In this document: piece after piece, positions 17,284 to 26,760 of the stretch | How the letters are laid out: each line of letters opens with the position of its first letter | Numbering within the stretch: position 1 is the stretch's first letter | Origin: Candidatus Nitrotoga arctica | GTDB taxonomy: Bacteria; Pseudomonadota; Gammaproteobacteria; Burkholderiales; Gallionellaceae | DNA length: 64,000 nucleotides | Reading direction: 5' to 3' | NCBI RefSeq assembly: GCF_918378365.1 | Contig: NZ_OU912926.1 | Span: 3,162,001-3,226,000 of the forward strand | Translations under genes and position numbers: made by a program | Notes under the pieces: generated by a model | The model's database searches: none | What the model was told of the DNA's origin: nothing | Seen by the model: only the letters and a program-made list of their open reading frames with translations

Positions 17284-18364
17284 ACATCTGTTTTCTATGA
17301 ACAGACACAGCGCGTGGCTGGCATTTGTCGTGCTCGCCATTGTATTGCTGGCGTTACCCTTCTTTACCGATGAACTGTTCGGGCGCAGTTGGGTACGCAT
17401 CATGAATTTCGCATTGCTATACATCATGCTGGCGCTGGGATTGAACATCGTAGTCGGTTATGCCGGCTTGCTCGACCTCGGTTACATCGCCTTCTTTGCG
17501 GTGGGCGCATATTGCTATGCTTTGCTTAGCTCGCCTCAATTAGGCTTGCATTTGCCATTTTGGATAGTCCTGCCGCTGGGCGCACTGCTGGCATGTATAT
17601 TCGGTGTGCTGCTAGGAGCACCAACTTTGCGCCTACGCGGCGATTACCTGGCCATCGTCACCTTGGGGTTTGGCGAAATCATTCGCATCTTCCTCAACAA
17701 CCTGAACGCGCCGATTAACATCACCAATGGCCCGCAAGGCATTAGTATGATAGACCCTATCCGTTTCGGCGAATTCTCCTTAGGCAACACGCACGAATTG
17801 TTTGGCCTCACTTTTCCCTCTGTGCATCTGCATTACTACCTGTTCCTTTTCTTCACATTACTAGTAATTTTTATTTCACTACGCTTGGAAGATTCACGCA
17901 TTGGCCGCGCCTGGATGGCAATTCGCGAAGACGAAGTGGCAGCTGAAGCGATGGGCATCAATACCCGAAATATCAAACTGCTGGCATTTGCCATGGGAGC
18001 AACTTTCGGCGGTTTGGCGGGTGGCTTATTTGCTGGTTTCCAAGGTTTTGTCAGCCCGGAAAGTTTTAGTCTAACTGAATCCATCACAGTGTTATGCATG
18101 GTAGTACTAGGTGGTATGGGCAACATCAACGGCGTGCTGTTAGGCGGCATGCTGCTAGTAGTATTGCCCGAAGCTTTGCGCCACGGCTCAGGGCCGGCAC
18201 AGCAACTACTGTTCGGCAAGACCCTTATCGACCCGGAAAGCTTGCGCATGCTGTTATTTGGACTAGCGCTGATCACGGTCATGTTATGGCGACCTGCCGG
18301 ATTATGGCCCTCTAACCAACGCCGACGCGAACTGGTTGCCGAAAATGATGCAGCTCAGCGGTAA
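17264..18364 (+). CDS. livM: ABC transporter permease LivM
   Basis: A 366-residue permease partner of LivH, with about nine to ten helices, the LGLNIVVGYAGLLDLGYIAF segment and the cytoplasmic coupling loop IREDEVAAEAMGINTRNIK. It starts with GTG at 17264, five bases after GGAG; the ATG at 17297 is a possible alternative that would lose 11 residues. The last residues are charged and hydrophilic. Confidence 0.9.
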   Translation: MLRNVLKHLFSMNRHSAWLAFVVLAIVLLALPFFTDELFGRSWVRIMNFALLYIMLALGLNIVVGYAGLLDLGYIAFFAVGAYCYALLSSPQLGLHLPFWIVLPLGALLACIFGVLLGAPTLRLRGDYLAIVTLGFGEIIRIFLNNLNAPINITNGPQGISMIDPIRFGEFSLGNTHELFGLTFPSVHLHYYLFLFFTLLVIFISLRLEDSRIGRAWMAIREDEVAAEAMGINTRNIKLLAFAMGATFGGLAGGLFAGFQGFVSPESFSLTESITVLCMVVLGGMGNINGVLLGGMLLVVLPEALRHGSGPAQQLLFGKTLIDPESLRMLLFGLALITVMLWRPAGLWPSNQRRRELVAENDAAQR

Positions 18365-18379
18365 TTAGGATACCTGGGC

Positions 18380-19198
18380 ATGACAACACCCATTGAATTC
18401 GACATCAATTTACTCGAACTGTCCGGTGTAGCCAAACGCTTCGGTGGCCTATCTGCGCTGAGCGATATTTCGCTGCACATTCGGCGTGGTGAAATTTATG
18501 GCTTGATCGGCCCAAATGGTGCGGGTAAAACGACACTCTTTAACATTTTGACTGGGCTGTATCAGGCGGATAGTGGGCGTTTCACGTTTAACAACATGGA
18601 GTATAGCGGCCGCTGCAAACCACATGTGTTAGCGCAGGCAGGAATTGCGCGCACCTTCCAAAACATTCGCTTGTTTGCGAATATGACTGCACTAGAAAAC
18701 GTCATGGTCGGTCGTCACCTGCGCACCAGCAGCGGCATCTGGGGCGCATTGACTCGCAATGCTAGAGCACGCGTCGAAGAACATGAAATCGTGCAGCATG
18801 CACGTACTTTACTGAGCTATGTAGGCATAGACCGCCCGCACCAAACTTTGGCCAAAAATCTATCCTACGGCGAACAACGTAGGCTGGAGATTGCCCGTGC
18901 GCTGGCTACCGATCCAAAATTACTTGCGCTAGATGAACCAGCGGCAGGCATGAATGCCACTGAAACTGAAAACCTGAAGGAATTATTACTATCCATACGC
19001 GCCAGCGGCATTACAGTGCTGCTCATCGAACATGACGTAAAATTTATTCTCGGCCTGTGCGACCGCGTGGCAGTTCTCGATTACGGCAAAAAAATCGCCG
19101 AGGGCGTGCCGGAAAAAATTCGATGCGATCCGGCGGTGATCACGGCTTATTTGGGAACAGAACCCATTATTCCTGCCCAGGCAGGAATCCAATCATAA
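18380..19198 (+). CDS. livG: ABC transporter ATPase LivG
   Basis: A 272-residue ATPase with Walker A GPNGAGKTT, signature LSYGEQRRLEIARAL, Walker B LLALDEP and the switch His in LLIEHD. It powers the LivHM channel. The ordinary end of the family (AYLGTE) is followed here by PIIPAQAGIQS, eight of whose residues are encoded by a perfect inverted repeat (19169-19188) of the kind that gives the well-known IPA-AGIQ tails, so the tail is an acquired repeat, not part of the domain. Confidence 0.92.
   Translation: MTTPIEFDINLLELSGVAKRFGGLSALSDISLHIRRGEIYGLIGPNGAGKTTLFNILTGLYQADSGRFTFNNMEYSGRCKPHVLAQAGIARTFQNIRLFANMTALENVMVGRHLRTSSGIWGALTRNARARVEEHEIVQHARTLLSYVGIDRPHQTLAKNLSYGEQRRLEIARALATDPKLLALDEPAAGMNATETENLKELLLSIRASGITVLLIEHDVKFILGLCDRVAVLDYGKKIAEGVPEKIRCDPAVITAYLGTEPIIPAQAGIQS
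19169..19188. repeat. REP-type palindrome inside the 3' end of livG
   Basis: ATTCCTGCC - CA - GGCAGGAAT, a perfect 9-bp inverted repeat. The sequence and its reading as IPAQAGIQ match the dispersed extragenic palindromes seen in many proteobacteria, here extending a coding region. Only this copy was noticed in the window. Confidence 0.7.
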
Positions 19199-19234
19199 GA
19201 AAAAGATGCTTCATATTGTGAGCATACCAAAACC

Positions 19235-19963
19235 ATGATTGCACCTGAATCAAGATCACTGTTGCAGGTACGCGATCTGAAAGTAGCCTACGGCGGCATT
19301 CAGGCACTAAAAGGCATTGATCTCGACGTAGCACCGGGCGAGCTGGTCGCACTCATCGGCAGCAACGGTGCCGGTAAAACCACAACGCTTAAGGCGTTAG
19401 CTGGCTTGCTACACCCCTCTGCAGGCGAAATACATTACCGCGGCATATCTTTACAACGCCACGCCGCACATCAACTTATACAAGAAGGATTAGTATTAGT
19501 GCCGGAAGGCCGTGGCGTATTCGCGCGACTGACGGTGGAAGAGAATTTGCAGATGGGTGCATATTGCCGCAACGACAAATTCTCCATTGCGCAGGATATG
19601 CAACACATCTACAAGTTGTTTCCGCGCTTGGCCGAGCGCCATATGCAACTGGCCGGCACGTTGTCCGGCGGCGAACAACAAATGATGGCACTGGGACGCG
19701 CGTTGATGAGCCGCCCCAAACTATTGATGCTGGATGAACCCAGCATGGGACTGGCACCGATGATGGTGGTCAAAATTTTTGAAACCATCCGCAACATTTC
19801 CGCACAGGGTGTTTCAATTCTGCTGGTTGAGCAGAACGCCAAGCTTGCCCTCGAAGTGGCGCAACGCGGTTATGTGATGGAAAGCGGCCTGATTACGTTA
19901 TCCGACAGCGCCGCCAATCTTCTGGGGAGCGCTGTGGTGCGTCGCGCCTATCTGGGCAGTTAG
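19235..19963 (+). CDS. livF: ABC transporter ATPase LivF
   Basis: A 242-residue ATPase with Walker A GSNGAGKTT, signature LSGGEQQMMALGRALM, Walker B LLMLDEPSMGLAP and switch region LLVEQNAK. It pairs with LivG. It lies 36 bp after livG, the palindromic repeat sitting at the junction. It is the last gene of the transporter operon. Confidence 0.92.
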   Translation: MIAPESRSLLQVRDLKVAYGGIQALKGIDLDVAPGELVALIGSNGAGKTTTLKALAGLLHPSAGEIHYRGISLQRHAAHQLIQEGLVLVPEGRGVFARLTVEENLQMGAYCRNDKFSIAQDMQHIYKLFPRLAERHMQLAGTLSGGEQQMMALGRALMSRPKLLMLDEPSMGLAPMMVVKIFETIRNISAQGVSILLVEQNAKLALEVAQRGYVMESGLITLSDSAANLLGSAVVRRAYLGS

Positions 19964-20143
19964 TTCATCTTTAACAGACTGCCTATTGGTGGATGCCATA
20001 ACGACAATTTATATCGGTCTCAAAGAGATAAGACAACAATAGACGACTGCGCAGAAAGGCGATAATATTGGACGAGCTCACATCCATCTTGCACTGCAAC
20101 GATGCGAGGAATGATATCCCCACGAAGAGTTAGCGCAGCACAT

Positions 20144-20551
20144 TCAAATGTCGGGCGGTGGACTGTAGTGTGAGCCAGGGTTTATTTTGAATTCAGTAAA
20201 TACAGCGTTGGAATACTCATCCGCCATAGCTAAATCAAGCTTGCGCAAGGTCTGGTAAATTTCCCGCACCTTTTCCCGCTTGTCTTGGAAATAATAAGCA
20301 ACGCCTAGGTTAAACCAGGCACTAGCCTTCTCTGGCTCAATACGCACCGCTTCCTCATACGCCAGAATCGCCAGACTGTATTTTTTAAGATTTCCATAAG
20401 TAATACCCAAGTTATACCAAGCATCGGCATACTCTGGCTGAAGGCGCAGTGCTTGCCGATATGCCTCAATTGCCTCCTCGTATTGTTTAAGATTGTCACA
20501 GGATACGCCTTGGGCAAACCAAGCGTTGACATAGAAGCTTACTGAGTTCAT
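20144..20551 (-). CDS. Tetratricopeptide-repeat protein
   Basis: A 135-residue protein that consists mainly of about three TPR units (YEEAIEAYRQALRLQPEYAD, then SLAILAYEEAVRIEPEKAS, with AWYNLGITYG and AWFNLGVAYY between). TPRs are protein-binding helical repeats; no catalytic domain or convincing signal sequence is seen. The ATG at 20551 follows a clear TTAGGAGA ribosome site. It is a single gene with unknown partner, convergent with livF. Confidence 0.8.
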   Translation of the reverse strand: MNSVSFYVNAWFAQGVSCDNLKQYEEAIEAYRQALRLQPEYADAWYNLGITYGNLKKYSLAILAYEEAVRIEPEKASAWFNLGVAYYFQDKREKVREIYQTLRKLDLAMADEYSNAVFTEFKINPGSHYSPPPDI

Positions 20552-21065
20552 GGTTTCTCCTAAATAATGCAATATGAATTCTTTGTTTCGCGCAAAACAG
20601 GCTGGCTAATCACCAAATAACTTTGTAATAGCTGTAAAAACATTGTGGCATGGGTAGTCCAAGACTGGATTTGAAGCTTATAAAGTATTTTATATTATAT
20701 TTTTATTTAAATTCATCAAAAATTCACCAACCCTCTACTATAGTTACCAAATTTAAAGATGGCCTGCATTGCTAATTCATAAATTAGCTCTCAAGTATAA
20801 TTTTACCTCTTTATTAGAGATTCATATCCCCAGCCTCGTCCAATATGGAACGAGTCTAAATGACTCGGGTTATAAATGATAATTATACGAGGCATGGTTT
20901 TGGATGATCCAAATCTGCACACGATAGCGCAAGTATTGACGTTCTTGGCAGGGCAATCTGAATATTGCCCTCAAAAAATACCTATGGCCGAACATTACTA
21001 CTGAACGAGTCCCGCTCACTTGATCTATTTAGCGAGATTAATTTCTATACCGTGTTAAACTCGCC
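20552..21065. other. Gene-free region between the TPR gene and rnpB
   Basis: About 510 AT-rich bases. It holds two small hairpins, CGAGTC-taaat-GACTCG (20851-20867) and AGGGCAAT-ctgaat-ATTGCCCT (20949-20970), and a possible -10 (TATACC, 21046-21051) at the right distance for rnpB. I see no gene. Confidence 0.5.
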
Positions 21066-21420
21066 GAGAAGCTGGCTAGACAGTCGCCGCGTCCGCAAGT
21101 ATGGGCGGGGAGGAAAGTCCGGGCTCCGTAGAGCAAGATGCCGGTTAATGGCCGGACACCGTGAGGTGATGAAAAGTGCCACAGAGAATAGTCTGCCTAA
21201 GTTCTGCAAGGAAACGGCGAGGGTGAAACGGCGGGGTAAGAGCCCACCGCGGACGTGGTAACACGGACGGCACGGTAAACTCCATCTGGAGCAAGACCAA
21301 ATAGGCAGGTAATGACGTGGCTCGCGTCGCCTGCGGGTAGGTCGCTTGAGCGTCAGGTAACGAAACGCCTAGAGGAATGACTGTCCACGACAGAACCCGG
21401 CTTATCGGCTAGCTTCACTT
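21066..21420 (+). ncRNA. rnpB: RNase P RNA (class A)
   Basis: Catalytic RNA that removes 5' leaders of tRNA precursors. Seen directly: the near-universal GAGGAAAGTCCGGGCTCC core (P4 5' side) at about 21111, the closing ACAGAACCCGGCTTATCGG segment near 21390-21408, which includes the tRNA-CCA-binding loop, and terminal helix P1 from GAAGCTGGCT (21068-21077) pairing with GGCTAGCTTC (21407-21416). The length of about 355 bases is normal for a type A RNA. Ends are approximate. The position before mraZ is common in beta-proteobacteria. Confidence 0.95.
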
Positions 21421-21733
21421 GATTTCGATAAATATCCAAGAATGATAATTCGAGCGAAAACGGCTTGAATATAGGCCAGCATAAAAACTATCGCTGCCAA
21501 AAGGGTAGCTTCTACCAAGTTTTTGTTTTCATTGACATGAAACTAAAACACCTCAAATACCTCTTTTAATTCCGCAGGCCTAGCACCATCACGCTCTGCT
21601 CCTCACAAACCCAACAAACATCATAAATAGCTTTAGCATTTTTGTGCAATCCATTATTTATTAAAGAAATTAATACAACATCAACTTTCAGCTCTAACTG
21701 CTTGTCGCGCAAAGAAAAATCTAATTTTATTGC
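21421..21733. other. Region between rnpB and the mraZ promoter
   Basis: About 310 AT-rich bases. A 63-codon minus-strand reading frame (21566 to an ATG at 21757) lies here but runs into the mraZ -10 box and has no recognised relative. No other feature is supported. Confidence 0.4.
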
Positions 21734-21762
21734 TTGACCCAGCCTACTTTTTTCCATATAGT
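21734..21762 (+). promoter_or_regulatory. Promoter of the division/cell-wall cluster (Pmra)
   Basis: TTGACC (21734-21739), exactly 17 bp, TATAGT (21757-21762): each box is one base from consensus at ideal spacing. Transcription would begin near 21769, immediately in front of the MraZ repeats. Confidence 0.85.
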
Positions 21763-21770
21763 GAAGCGAA

Positions 21771-21795
21771 GTGGGGAAAAGTGGGTTTTTGTGGG
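21771..21795 (+). promoter_or_regulatory. MraZ operator: three GTGGG direct repeats
   Basis: GTGGG occurs at 21771, 21781 and 21791, with exactly 10-bp periodicity (5-bp spacers). This is the TGGGN repeat array to which MraZ binds in E. coli and mycoplasmas to repress its own cluster. Here it overlaps the predicted transcript start, consistent with autorepression. Confidence 0.88.
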
Positions 21796-21818
21796 TTGGC
21801 AAGTACAGGGTTGCGATA

Positions 21819-22265
21819 ATGTTTCAGGGAGCGACACAACTCAGTCTGGATAGCAAAGGCAGGCTCGCGATACCAGCTCGGCATCGTGATATCTTGCTCG
21901 CGCATTTCGCTGGTCAGTTAGTGCTAACTGCTGATGCGGATGGTTGCTTACTGTGTTATCCGCAGCCTGAATGGCAACCGATACGCGACAAACTGCTTAA
22001 ATTATCCTCTCTTAATCCCCGCATACGCGCGCTACAGCGCCGCCTGATTGGTTACGCCGAAGATGTCGAAATGGATGCAGCGGGACGTGTACTAATTTCT
22101 CCCGCCTTGCGTGGCTACGCCATGTTGGATAAGCGCGTAATGCTGATTGGCCAAGGCAATAAACTCGAATTGTGGGATGAGGCAAAATGGACAGCGCAGC
22201 AAGAAATAGCGTTGTCGTTTTCCCATGGCGAGCTTCCCCCGGAACTGGAGGGATTCACGTTGTGA
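21819..22265 (+). CDS. mraZ: Transcriptional regulator MraZ
   Basis: A 148-residue protein of two AbrB-like DNA-binding halves; the family start [22 protein letters not shown] (mostly residues 1-20) and the second copy [16 protein letters not shown] are visible, with the D-x-x-G-R motif in both. It forms ring-shaped oligomers and represses the dcw promoter. The ATG at 21819 is chosen from the conserved start; the upstream in-frame GTG at 21771 is part of the operator. Its stop overlaps the rsmH start (GTGA). Confidence 0.95.
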   Translation: MFQGATQLSLDSKGRLAIPARHRDILLAHFAGQLVLTADADGCLLCYPQPEWQPIRDKLLKLSSLNPRIRALQRRLIGYAEDVEMDAAGRVLISPALRGYAMLDKRVMLIGQGNKLELWDEAKWTAQQEIALSFSHGELPPELEGFTL

Positions 22266-23221
22266 GTGGTTGCTTATCTCACACACCCATATTGCTGCAT
22301 GAAACAGTTTTATTGCACGAAGCCATTGAGGCATTGCAGATTAAACCGGATGGTGTCTATGTGGACGGCACGTTCGGGCGAGGGGGGCACAGTCAGCTGA
22401 TACTGCAAAAGCTGGACGCGATGGGTCGTTTAATTGCGTTGGATAAGGACCCTGCGGCAGTAGCTGCGGCGCAGGCGATTACTGATTCACGTTTTGTCAT
22501 GGTGCACAGCGGATTCGCACACTTGACTAAATTGTTGAACAAACTGGCGGTTGAAAAAATAGATGGGGTGTTGCTCGATTTGGGGGTGTCTTCGCCGCAA
22601 CTGGATGATGAGCAACGCGGCTTCAGCTTCCGTTTCGACGCGCCGCTGGACATGCGTATGGATACCAGCAGCGGACAAACCGCCGCAGAATGGCTGGCCA
22701 CCGTAAATGAAAGTTTGCTTGGAGAGGTAATACGTGACTATGGCGAGGAACGGTTTGCTACACAGATTGCAAGAGCGCTTGTTGCTGCACGCCAAGAGAA
22801 AACTATCTCCACTACGCGTCAGCTCAGCGAGATTGTTGCTCAGGCCGTGCGTACACGTGAGCCCGGGAAAAATCCGGCGACACGTACCTTTCAAGCTATA
22901 CGGATTTATCTCAACCAAGAACTCGAAGAAATTGCGCGGGTTCTCCCGCAATGTGTGGATTGCCTAAGACTAGGAGGACGTATCGTGGTCATCAGTTTCC
23001 ATTCGCTGGAAGACCGGATGGTAAAACATTTTCTGCGCAACATGGCGCAGGGCGATAAGTTACCGCGTAATTTACCCATTCGCGCTGCAGATATACCAAA
23101 AGGAAGGCTGCGCCTAATCGGCAAAGCAATTCACGCCACATCGCAGGAAGTGGCAACTAACCCGCGAGCGCGCAGTGCGGTGATGCGCGTAGCAGAACGG
23201 ATGGGCGCGGCAGATGACTAG
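22262..23221 (+). CDS. rsmH: 16S rRNA m4C1402 methyltransferase RsmH (MraW)
   Basis: A 319-residue SAM-dependent methyltransferase. The SAM loop is [11 protein letters not shown] (34-44), followed by LDKDPAA and the [12 protein letters not shown] substrate segment. GTG at 22262 overlapping the mraZ stop fits the family N-terminus ([16 protein letters not shown]); the earlier in-frame ATG at 22187 would lie inside mraZ. It ends 8 bp into ftsL. Confidence 0.95.
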   Translation: MSGCLSHTPILLHETVLLHEAIEALQIKPDGVYVDGTFGRGGHSQLILQKLDAMGRLIALDKDPAAVAAAQAITDSRFVMVHSGFAHLTKLLNKLAVEKIDGVLLDLGVSSPQLDDEQRGFSFRFDAPLDMRMDTSSGQTAAEWLATVNESLLGEVIRDYGEERFATQIARALVAARQEKTISTTRQLSEIVAQAVRTREPGKNPATRTFQAIRIYLNQELEEIARVLPQCVDCLRLGGRIVVISFHSLEDRMVKHFLRNMAQGDKLPRNLPIRAADIPKGRLRLIGKAIHATSQEVATNPRARSAVMRVAERMGAADD

Positions 23222-23504
23222 GGTGCATCTATTGCTCTTACTTATGGTGATCATTTGCGCGCTGGGTGTTGTGACCTCACAAGACAAGGCGCGCAAATTG
23301 TTTGCGGAATTACAAAAGGAAAAGGACCGCGCGCAGCAAATGGAAGTGGAATGGGGACAATTACAACTTGAGCAAAGTACCTGGGCGATGCCAGCGCGGG
23401 TGGAGAAAATCGCAGTCGACAAGTTGCAAATGCAGCTCCCGAAAAGCCAACAGATCCAATTTATTCGTGCTGAAGAGCTGAATAAATCTTTAACGCAACC
23501 ATGA
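23214..23504 (+). CDS. ftsL: Cell division protein FtsL
   Basis: A 96-residue bitopic protein: a short cytoplasmic start, one membrane helix (about 4-21) and a periplasmic coiled coil ([20 protein letters not shown]). FtsL joins FtsQ and FtsB at the divisome. Sequence conservation is low in this family, so the call rests on topology, size and its fixed place between rsmH and ftsI. Confidence 0.92.
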   Translation: MTRVHLLLLLMVIICALGVVTSQDKARKLFAELQKEKDRAQQMEVEWGQLQLEQSTWAMPARVEKIAVDKLQMQLPKSQQIQFIRAEELNKSLTQP

Positions 23505-25234
23505 ATTATCCCAGCAATATACAGGCCGCCAAGCTTGCAACATTACCGCCGTGGCGTTCTCAGCTGTTATTTGCCCTATTGCTATTTGGCATGGGTGCAT
23601 TGATCGTGCGGGCAGTCTATTTGCAAAGCATCAACAATAATTTCTTGCAACAGAAAGGAAATGCACGTTCCAACCGTGTCGTCGATATTAGTGCGCACCG
23701 CGGCATGATTACCGATCGCAATGGAGAGCCGCTCGCCATCAGCACGCCTGTAGAATCCATTTGGGTTAGCCCGCAAGATGTAGAAGCGACTCCACAACAA
23801 GTGAATCAGTTAGCGCGGATCATGGGCATGAATATCACAGAAGTGAAGAATCGTTTATTCGACACTACGCGTGACTTCGTTTATCTCCAGCGTCAGTTAC
23901 CACCCGAACAGGCGGAAAAAATCGTCAAGCTGGGCATGCCCGGTGTGTCACTACGGCGTGAGTATCGCCGCTATTACCCAAGCGGAGACATAACAGCACA
24001 CCTACTCGGTTTCACTGACGTGGACGACAACGGTCAGGAAGGATTGGAGCTGGCATTACAAAATCAGCTCGGTGGCAAAGCGGGCAGCCAACGCGTAATC
24101 AAGGATCGCAAGGGCCATATTGTCGAAGACGTCGCCAGCATTCGCGCGCCCAAGCCGGGCAGCAATCTGGCGCTAAGTATAGACAGCAAAATCCAATATT
24201 TAGCCTACCGAGAAATAAAGCTGGCGGTCGAGCACCATAATGCCAAAGCCGGCTCCATTGTAGTGTTAGACGCTAAAAGCGGCGAAGTGTTGGCGCTGGC
24301 CAATTGGCCAAGTTACAACCCTAATAATCGTGCCAAGTCCAACCTTCAGGTACTGCGCAACCATGCTGTGACTGATCTATTCGAACCGGGTTCCACGCTC
24401 AAGCCTTTCACCGTAGCGGCCGCGCTGGAAACGGGTAACGTGACGCCACAAACCATTATCAATACCGAAAATGGGACAATGCTAGTCGGCAAACACAAAA
24501 TTCATGACACCCATCCCGAAGAAGCGCTCACAGTGGCACAAGTAATTCAGAAATCCAGTAACGTGGGCGCGGCTAAGATTGCACTATCCTTGCCGCCGGA
24601 AAAAATCTGGCAAAGCCTGAACGAAAGTGGTTTTGGCATGCAGACCGGCAGTGGCTTCCCCGGTGAGGCGGCAGGTAAATTACACGATTACAAGAAGTGG
24701 CGGCCCATTGAGCAAGCCACCCTTTCCTATGGCCACGGCATTTCCGTCAGCCTGTTGCAACTGGCACGCGCCTATACCATATTTGCAAACAATGGTGAAT
24801 TGAGGCCAGTGTCGTGGCTTAAGCTGGATGCACCTGTGAACGGCAAAAAAGTATATTCGAATGCCACCGCGCGCGAAATACTCGCTATGCTGGAACTGGC
24901 GGTTCTGCCAGGCGGCACCGCGCCGCTGGCACAGATCAATGGCTACCGCGTAGCAGGCAAGACTGGCACTGCGCACAAGCTAGAGGGGGGGCGCTACATC
25001 AATCGTTATATTTCTTCTTTTGTCGGATTGGCACCCGCGTCCAACCCACGCCTGGTCGTGGCAGTGATGATCAACGAGCCCAACAACGGTCAATATTACG
25101 GCGGTATGGTCGCAGCACCCGTATTTAGTAATGTGATGGGCGCTACGCTGCGGCTGCTCAACGTGCCTAACGATACACAGCTCGGAAATGTATTAATGCC
25201 GCTACCTGTCGATATTGTAAAGGAAGAAGTGTGA
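23501..25234 (+). CDS. ftsI: Septal peptidoglycan transpeptidase FtsI (PBP3)
   Basis: A 577-residue class B penicillin-binding protein: a membrane anchor at about 20-40, the dimerisation domain to about 220, then the transpeptidase. Catalytic motifs: STLK (Ser298, Lys301), SSN (352-354) and KTG (487-489). It cross-links septal peptidoglycan with FtsW. It overlaps ftsL by 4 bp. Confidence 0.97.
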   Translation: MNYPSNIQAAKLATLPPWRSQLLFALLLFGMGALIVRAVYLQSINNNFLQQKGNARSNRVVDISAHRGMITDRNGEPLAISTPVESIWVSPQDVEATPQQVNQLARIMGMNITEVKNRLFDTTRDFVYLQRQLPPEQAEKIVKLGMPGVSLRREYRRYYPSGDITAHLLGFTDVDDNGQEGLELALQNQLGGKAGSQRVIKDRKGHIVEDVASIRAPKPGSNLALSIDSKIQYLAYREIKLAVEHHNAKAGSIVVLDAKSGEVLALANWPSYNPNNRAKSNLQVLRNHAVTDLFEPGSTLKPFTVAAALETGNVTPQTIINTENGTMLVGKHKIHDTHPEEALTVAQVIQKSSNVGAAKIALSLPPEKIWQSLNESGFGMQTGSGFPGEAAGKLHDYKKWRPIEQATLSYGHGISVSLLQLARAYTIFANNGELRPVSWLKLDAPVNGKKVYSNATAREILAMLELAVLPGGTAPLAQINGYRVAGKTGTAHKLEGGRYINRYISSFVGLAPASNPRLVVAVMINEPNNGQYYGGMVAAPVFSNVMGATLRLLNVPNDTQLGNVLMPLPVDIVKEEV

Positions 25235-26760
25235 GCTTCCATTCCGACCTCATTTCCTCCCTCGGCGTAAAAGTCACGCGGCTAGCGACGGAGAGCCGCG
25301 CGGTTGCGCCAGGTGATACATTCATCGCCTACCCCGGTAGCAAGGCAGATGGGCGTCAGTTCATTAAGCAAGCTATCGCAAATGGTGCCAATGCGGTGAT
25401 CTGGGAAGCGCTCGGCTTCAGCTGGAACGGAGCATGGCAACTCCCCAATTTGGCAGTCGCCGATCTGCGCCATCATGCCGGAGAGATTGCTGACCATGTC
25501 TATGGCAGTCCCTCGCAAAAAATGTGGGTAGTTGGTATCACCGGCACCAATGGTAAGACATCATGCTGCCACTGGATTGCACAATCATTTTGCGCGCTGG
25601 GCAAAAAAACTGCGCTGATCGGAACCTTGGGCAACGGCTTTCACTCTGCTTTGCAGCCCACTCTCAACACCACACCCGATGCCATCCGCCTGCATGAATT
25701 ATTAGCCGATTATCTCGCGCAGGGCGCACAGGCTGTAGCAATGGAGGTGTCCTCTCATGCTTTGGAACAAGGGCGCGTGAATGGGGTGCAATTCGATGTA
25801 GCGCTGCTTACCAACCTCAGCCGAGACCATCTCGATTATCACGGCGACATGCATAGCTATGCGGCGGCCAAGCGCCGCTTATTCGATTGGCAACAACTTA
25901 AATACGTTGTACTCAATCTGGATGATGCATTCGGTGCCGAGATTGCCGAACAACTACAGGACAAAGGGGTGGAAGTGGTGGGCTACGGTCTAAACGATGC
26001 CGCTTTGGCCTTGGCCGAGCGCCTCGGTTTACGCATGGTTTACGGTGGCGCATTACGTATGGATAGGCAGGGGTTCAGCCTGCAAATACATTCCAGCTGG
26101 GGCGGTGGTGAACTGCATAACACACTGATTGGACGCTTTAATGTTGCCAATCTGTTGGGCGTGATGGCGGTGTTGCTGGTGAGTGGAGTGACATTAAGCA
26201 ATGCGCTGCACGAATTGTCGCATATCAGCGCGGTGCCCGGACGCATGCAGACTTTTAGTGAGGGCGGTCGCCCCACTGTGGTGGTGGACTATGCACATAC
26301 CCCGGATGCACTGGAAAAAGTGTTACAGGCCCTACGTGAATTGGTCGGACATGCAATAGTCGGAGCTGATAACGGCAAACTGATTTGTGTGTTCGGTTGT
26401 GGTGGCGACCGCGACCGCGGCAAACGCCCAATGATGGGGGCTATCGCAGCCAAATTGGCAGACATCTCTATTATTACCAGCGACAACCCGCGCAGTGAAG
26501 CGCCACTCGACATAATCGCAACCATTGTATCCGGCATTACGTCAGGAAGAAGGGAAACGAACGGCACATACCAAATCATAGAAGATCGCGCCTCGGCCAT
26601 CGCACAAGCAGTCCTCAGCGCGCATGCGACGGATATCGTACTGATTGCCGGTAAAGGGCACGAGTCATATCAGGAAGTCAGGGGTATCAAATATCCGTTC
26701 AGCGACGCCGAGGTTGCACAGCGCGCGTTGTTGGCTTGGCGCAATGAGGCGCGGGCATGA
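25231..26760 (+). CDS. murE: UDP-MurNAc-tripeptide synthetase MurE (meso-diaminopimelate type)
   Basis: A 509-residue Mur ligase with ATP loop GITGTNGKT (102-110) and the DNPR motif (418-421), which marks enzymes that add meso-diaminopimelate instead of lysine. It starts at GTG 25231 overlapping the ftsI stop. Cytoplasmic step of peptidoglycan precursor synthesis. Confidence 0.97.
   Translation: MSFHSDLISSLGVKVTRLATESRAVAPGDTFIAYPGSKADGRQFIKQAIANGANAVIWEALGFSWNGAWQLPNLAVADLRHHAGEIADHVYGSPSQKMWVVGITGTNGKTSCCHWIAQSFCALGKKTALIGTLGNGFHSALQPTLNTTPDAIRLHELLADYLAQGAQAVAMEVSSHALEQGRVNGVQFDVALLTNLSRDHLDYHGDMHSYAAAKRRLFDWQQLKYVVLNLDDAFGAEIAEQLQDKGVEVVGYGLNDAALALAERLGLRMVYGGALRMDRQGFSLQIHSSWGGGELHNTLIGRFNVANLLGVMAVLLVSGVTLSNALHELSHISAVPGRMQTFSEGGRPTVVVDYAHTPDALEKVLQALRELVGHAIVGADNGKLICVFGCGGDRDRGKRPMMGAIAAKLADISIITSDNPRSEAPLDIIATIVSGITSGRRETNGTYQIIEDRASAIAQAVLSAHATDIVLIAGKGHESYQEVRGIKYPFSDAEVAQRALLAWRNEARA

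Noticed and set aside
20965..21261. 98-codon plus-strand reading frame
   Set aside because: It overlaps the 5' half of RNase P RNA, and its protein has the Arg/Gly-rich look of a translated structural RNA.
21566..21757. 63-codon minus-strand frame between rnpB and mraZ
   Set aside because: It would start inside the mraZ -10 box, has no recognised relative and no clear ribosome site. It looks somewhat protein-like, so it is not fully excluded.
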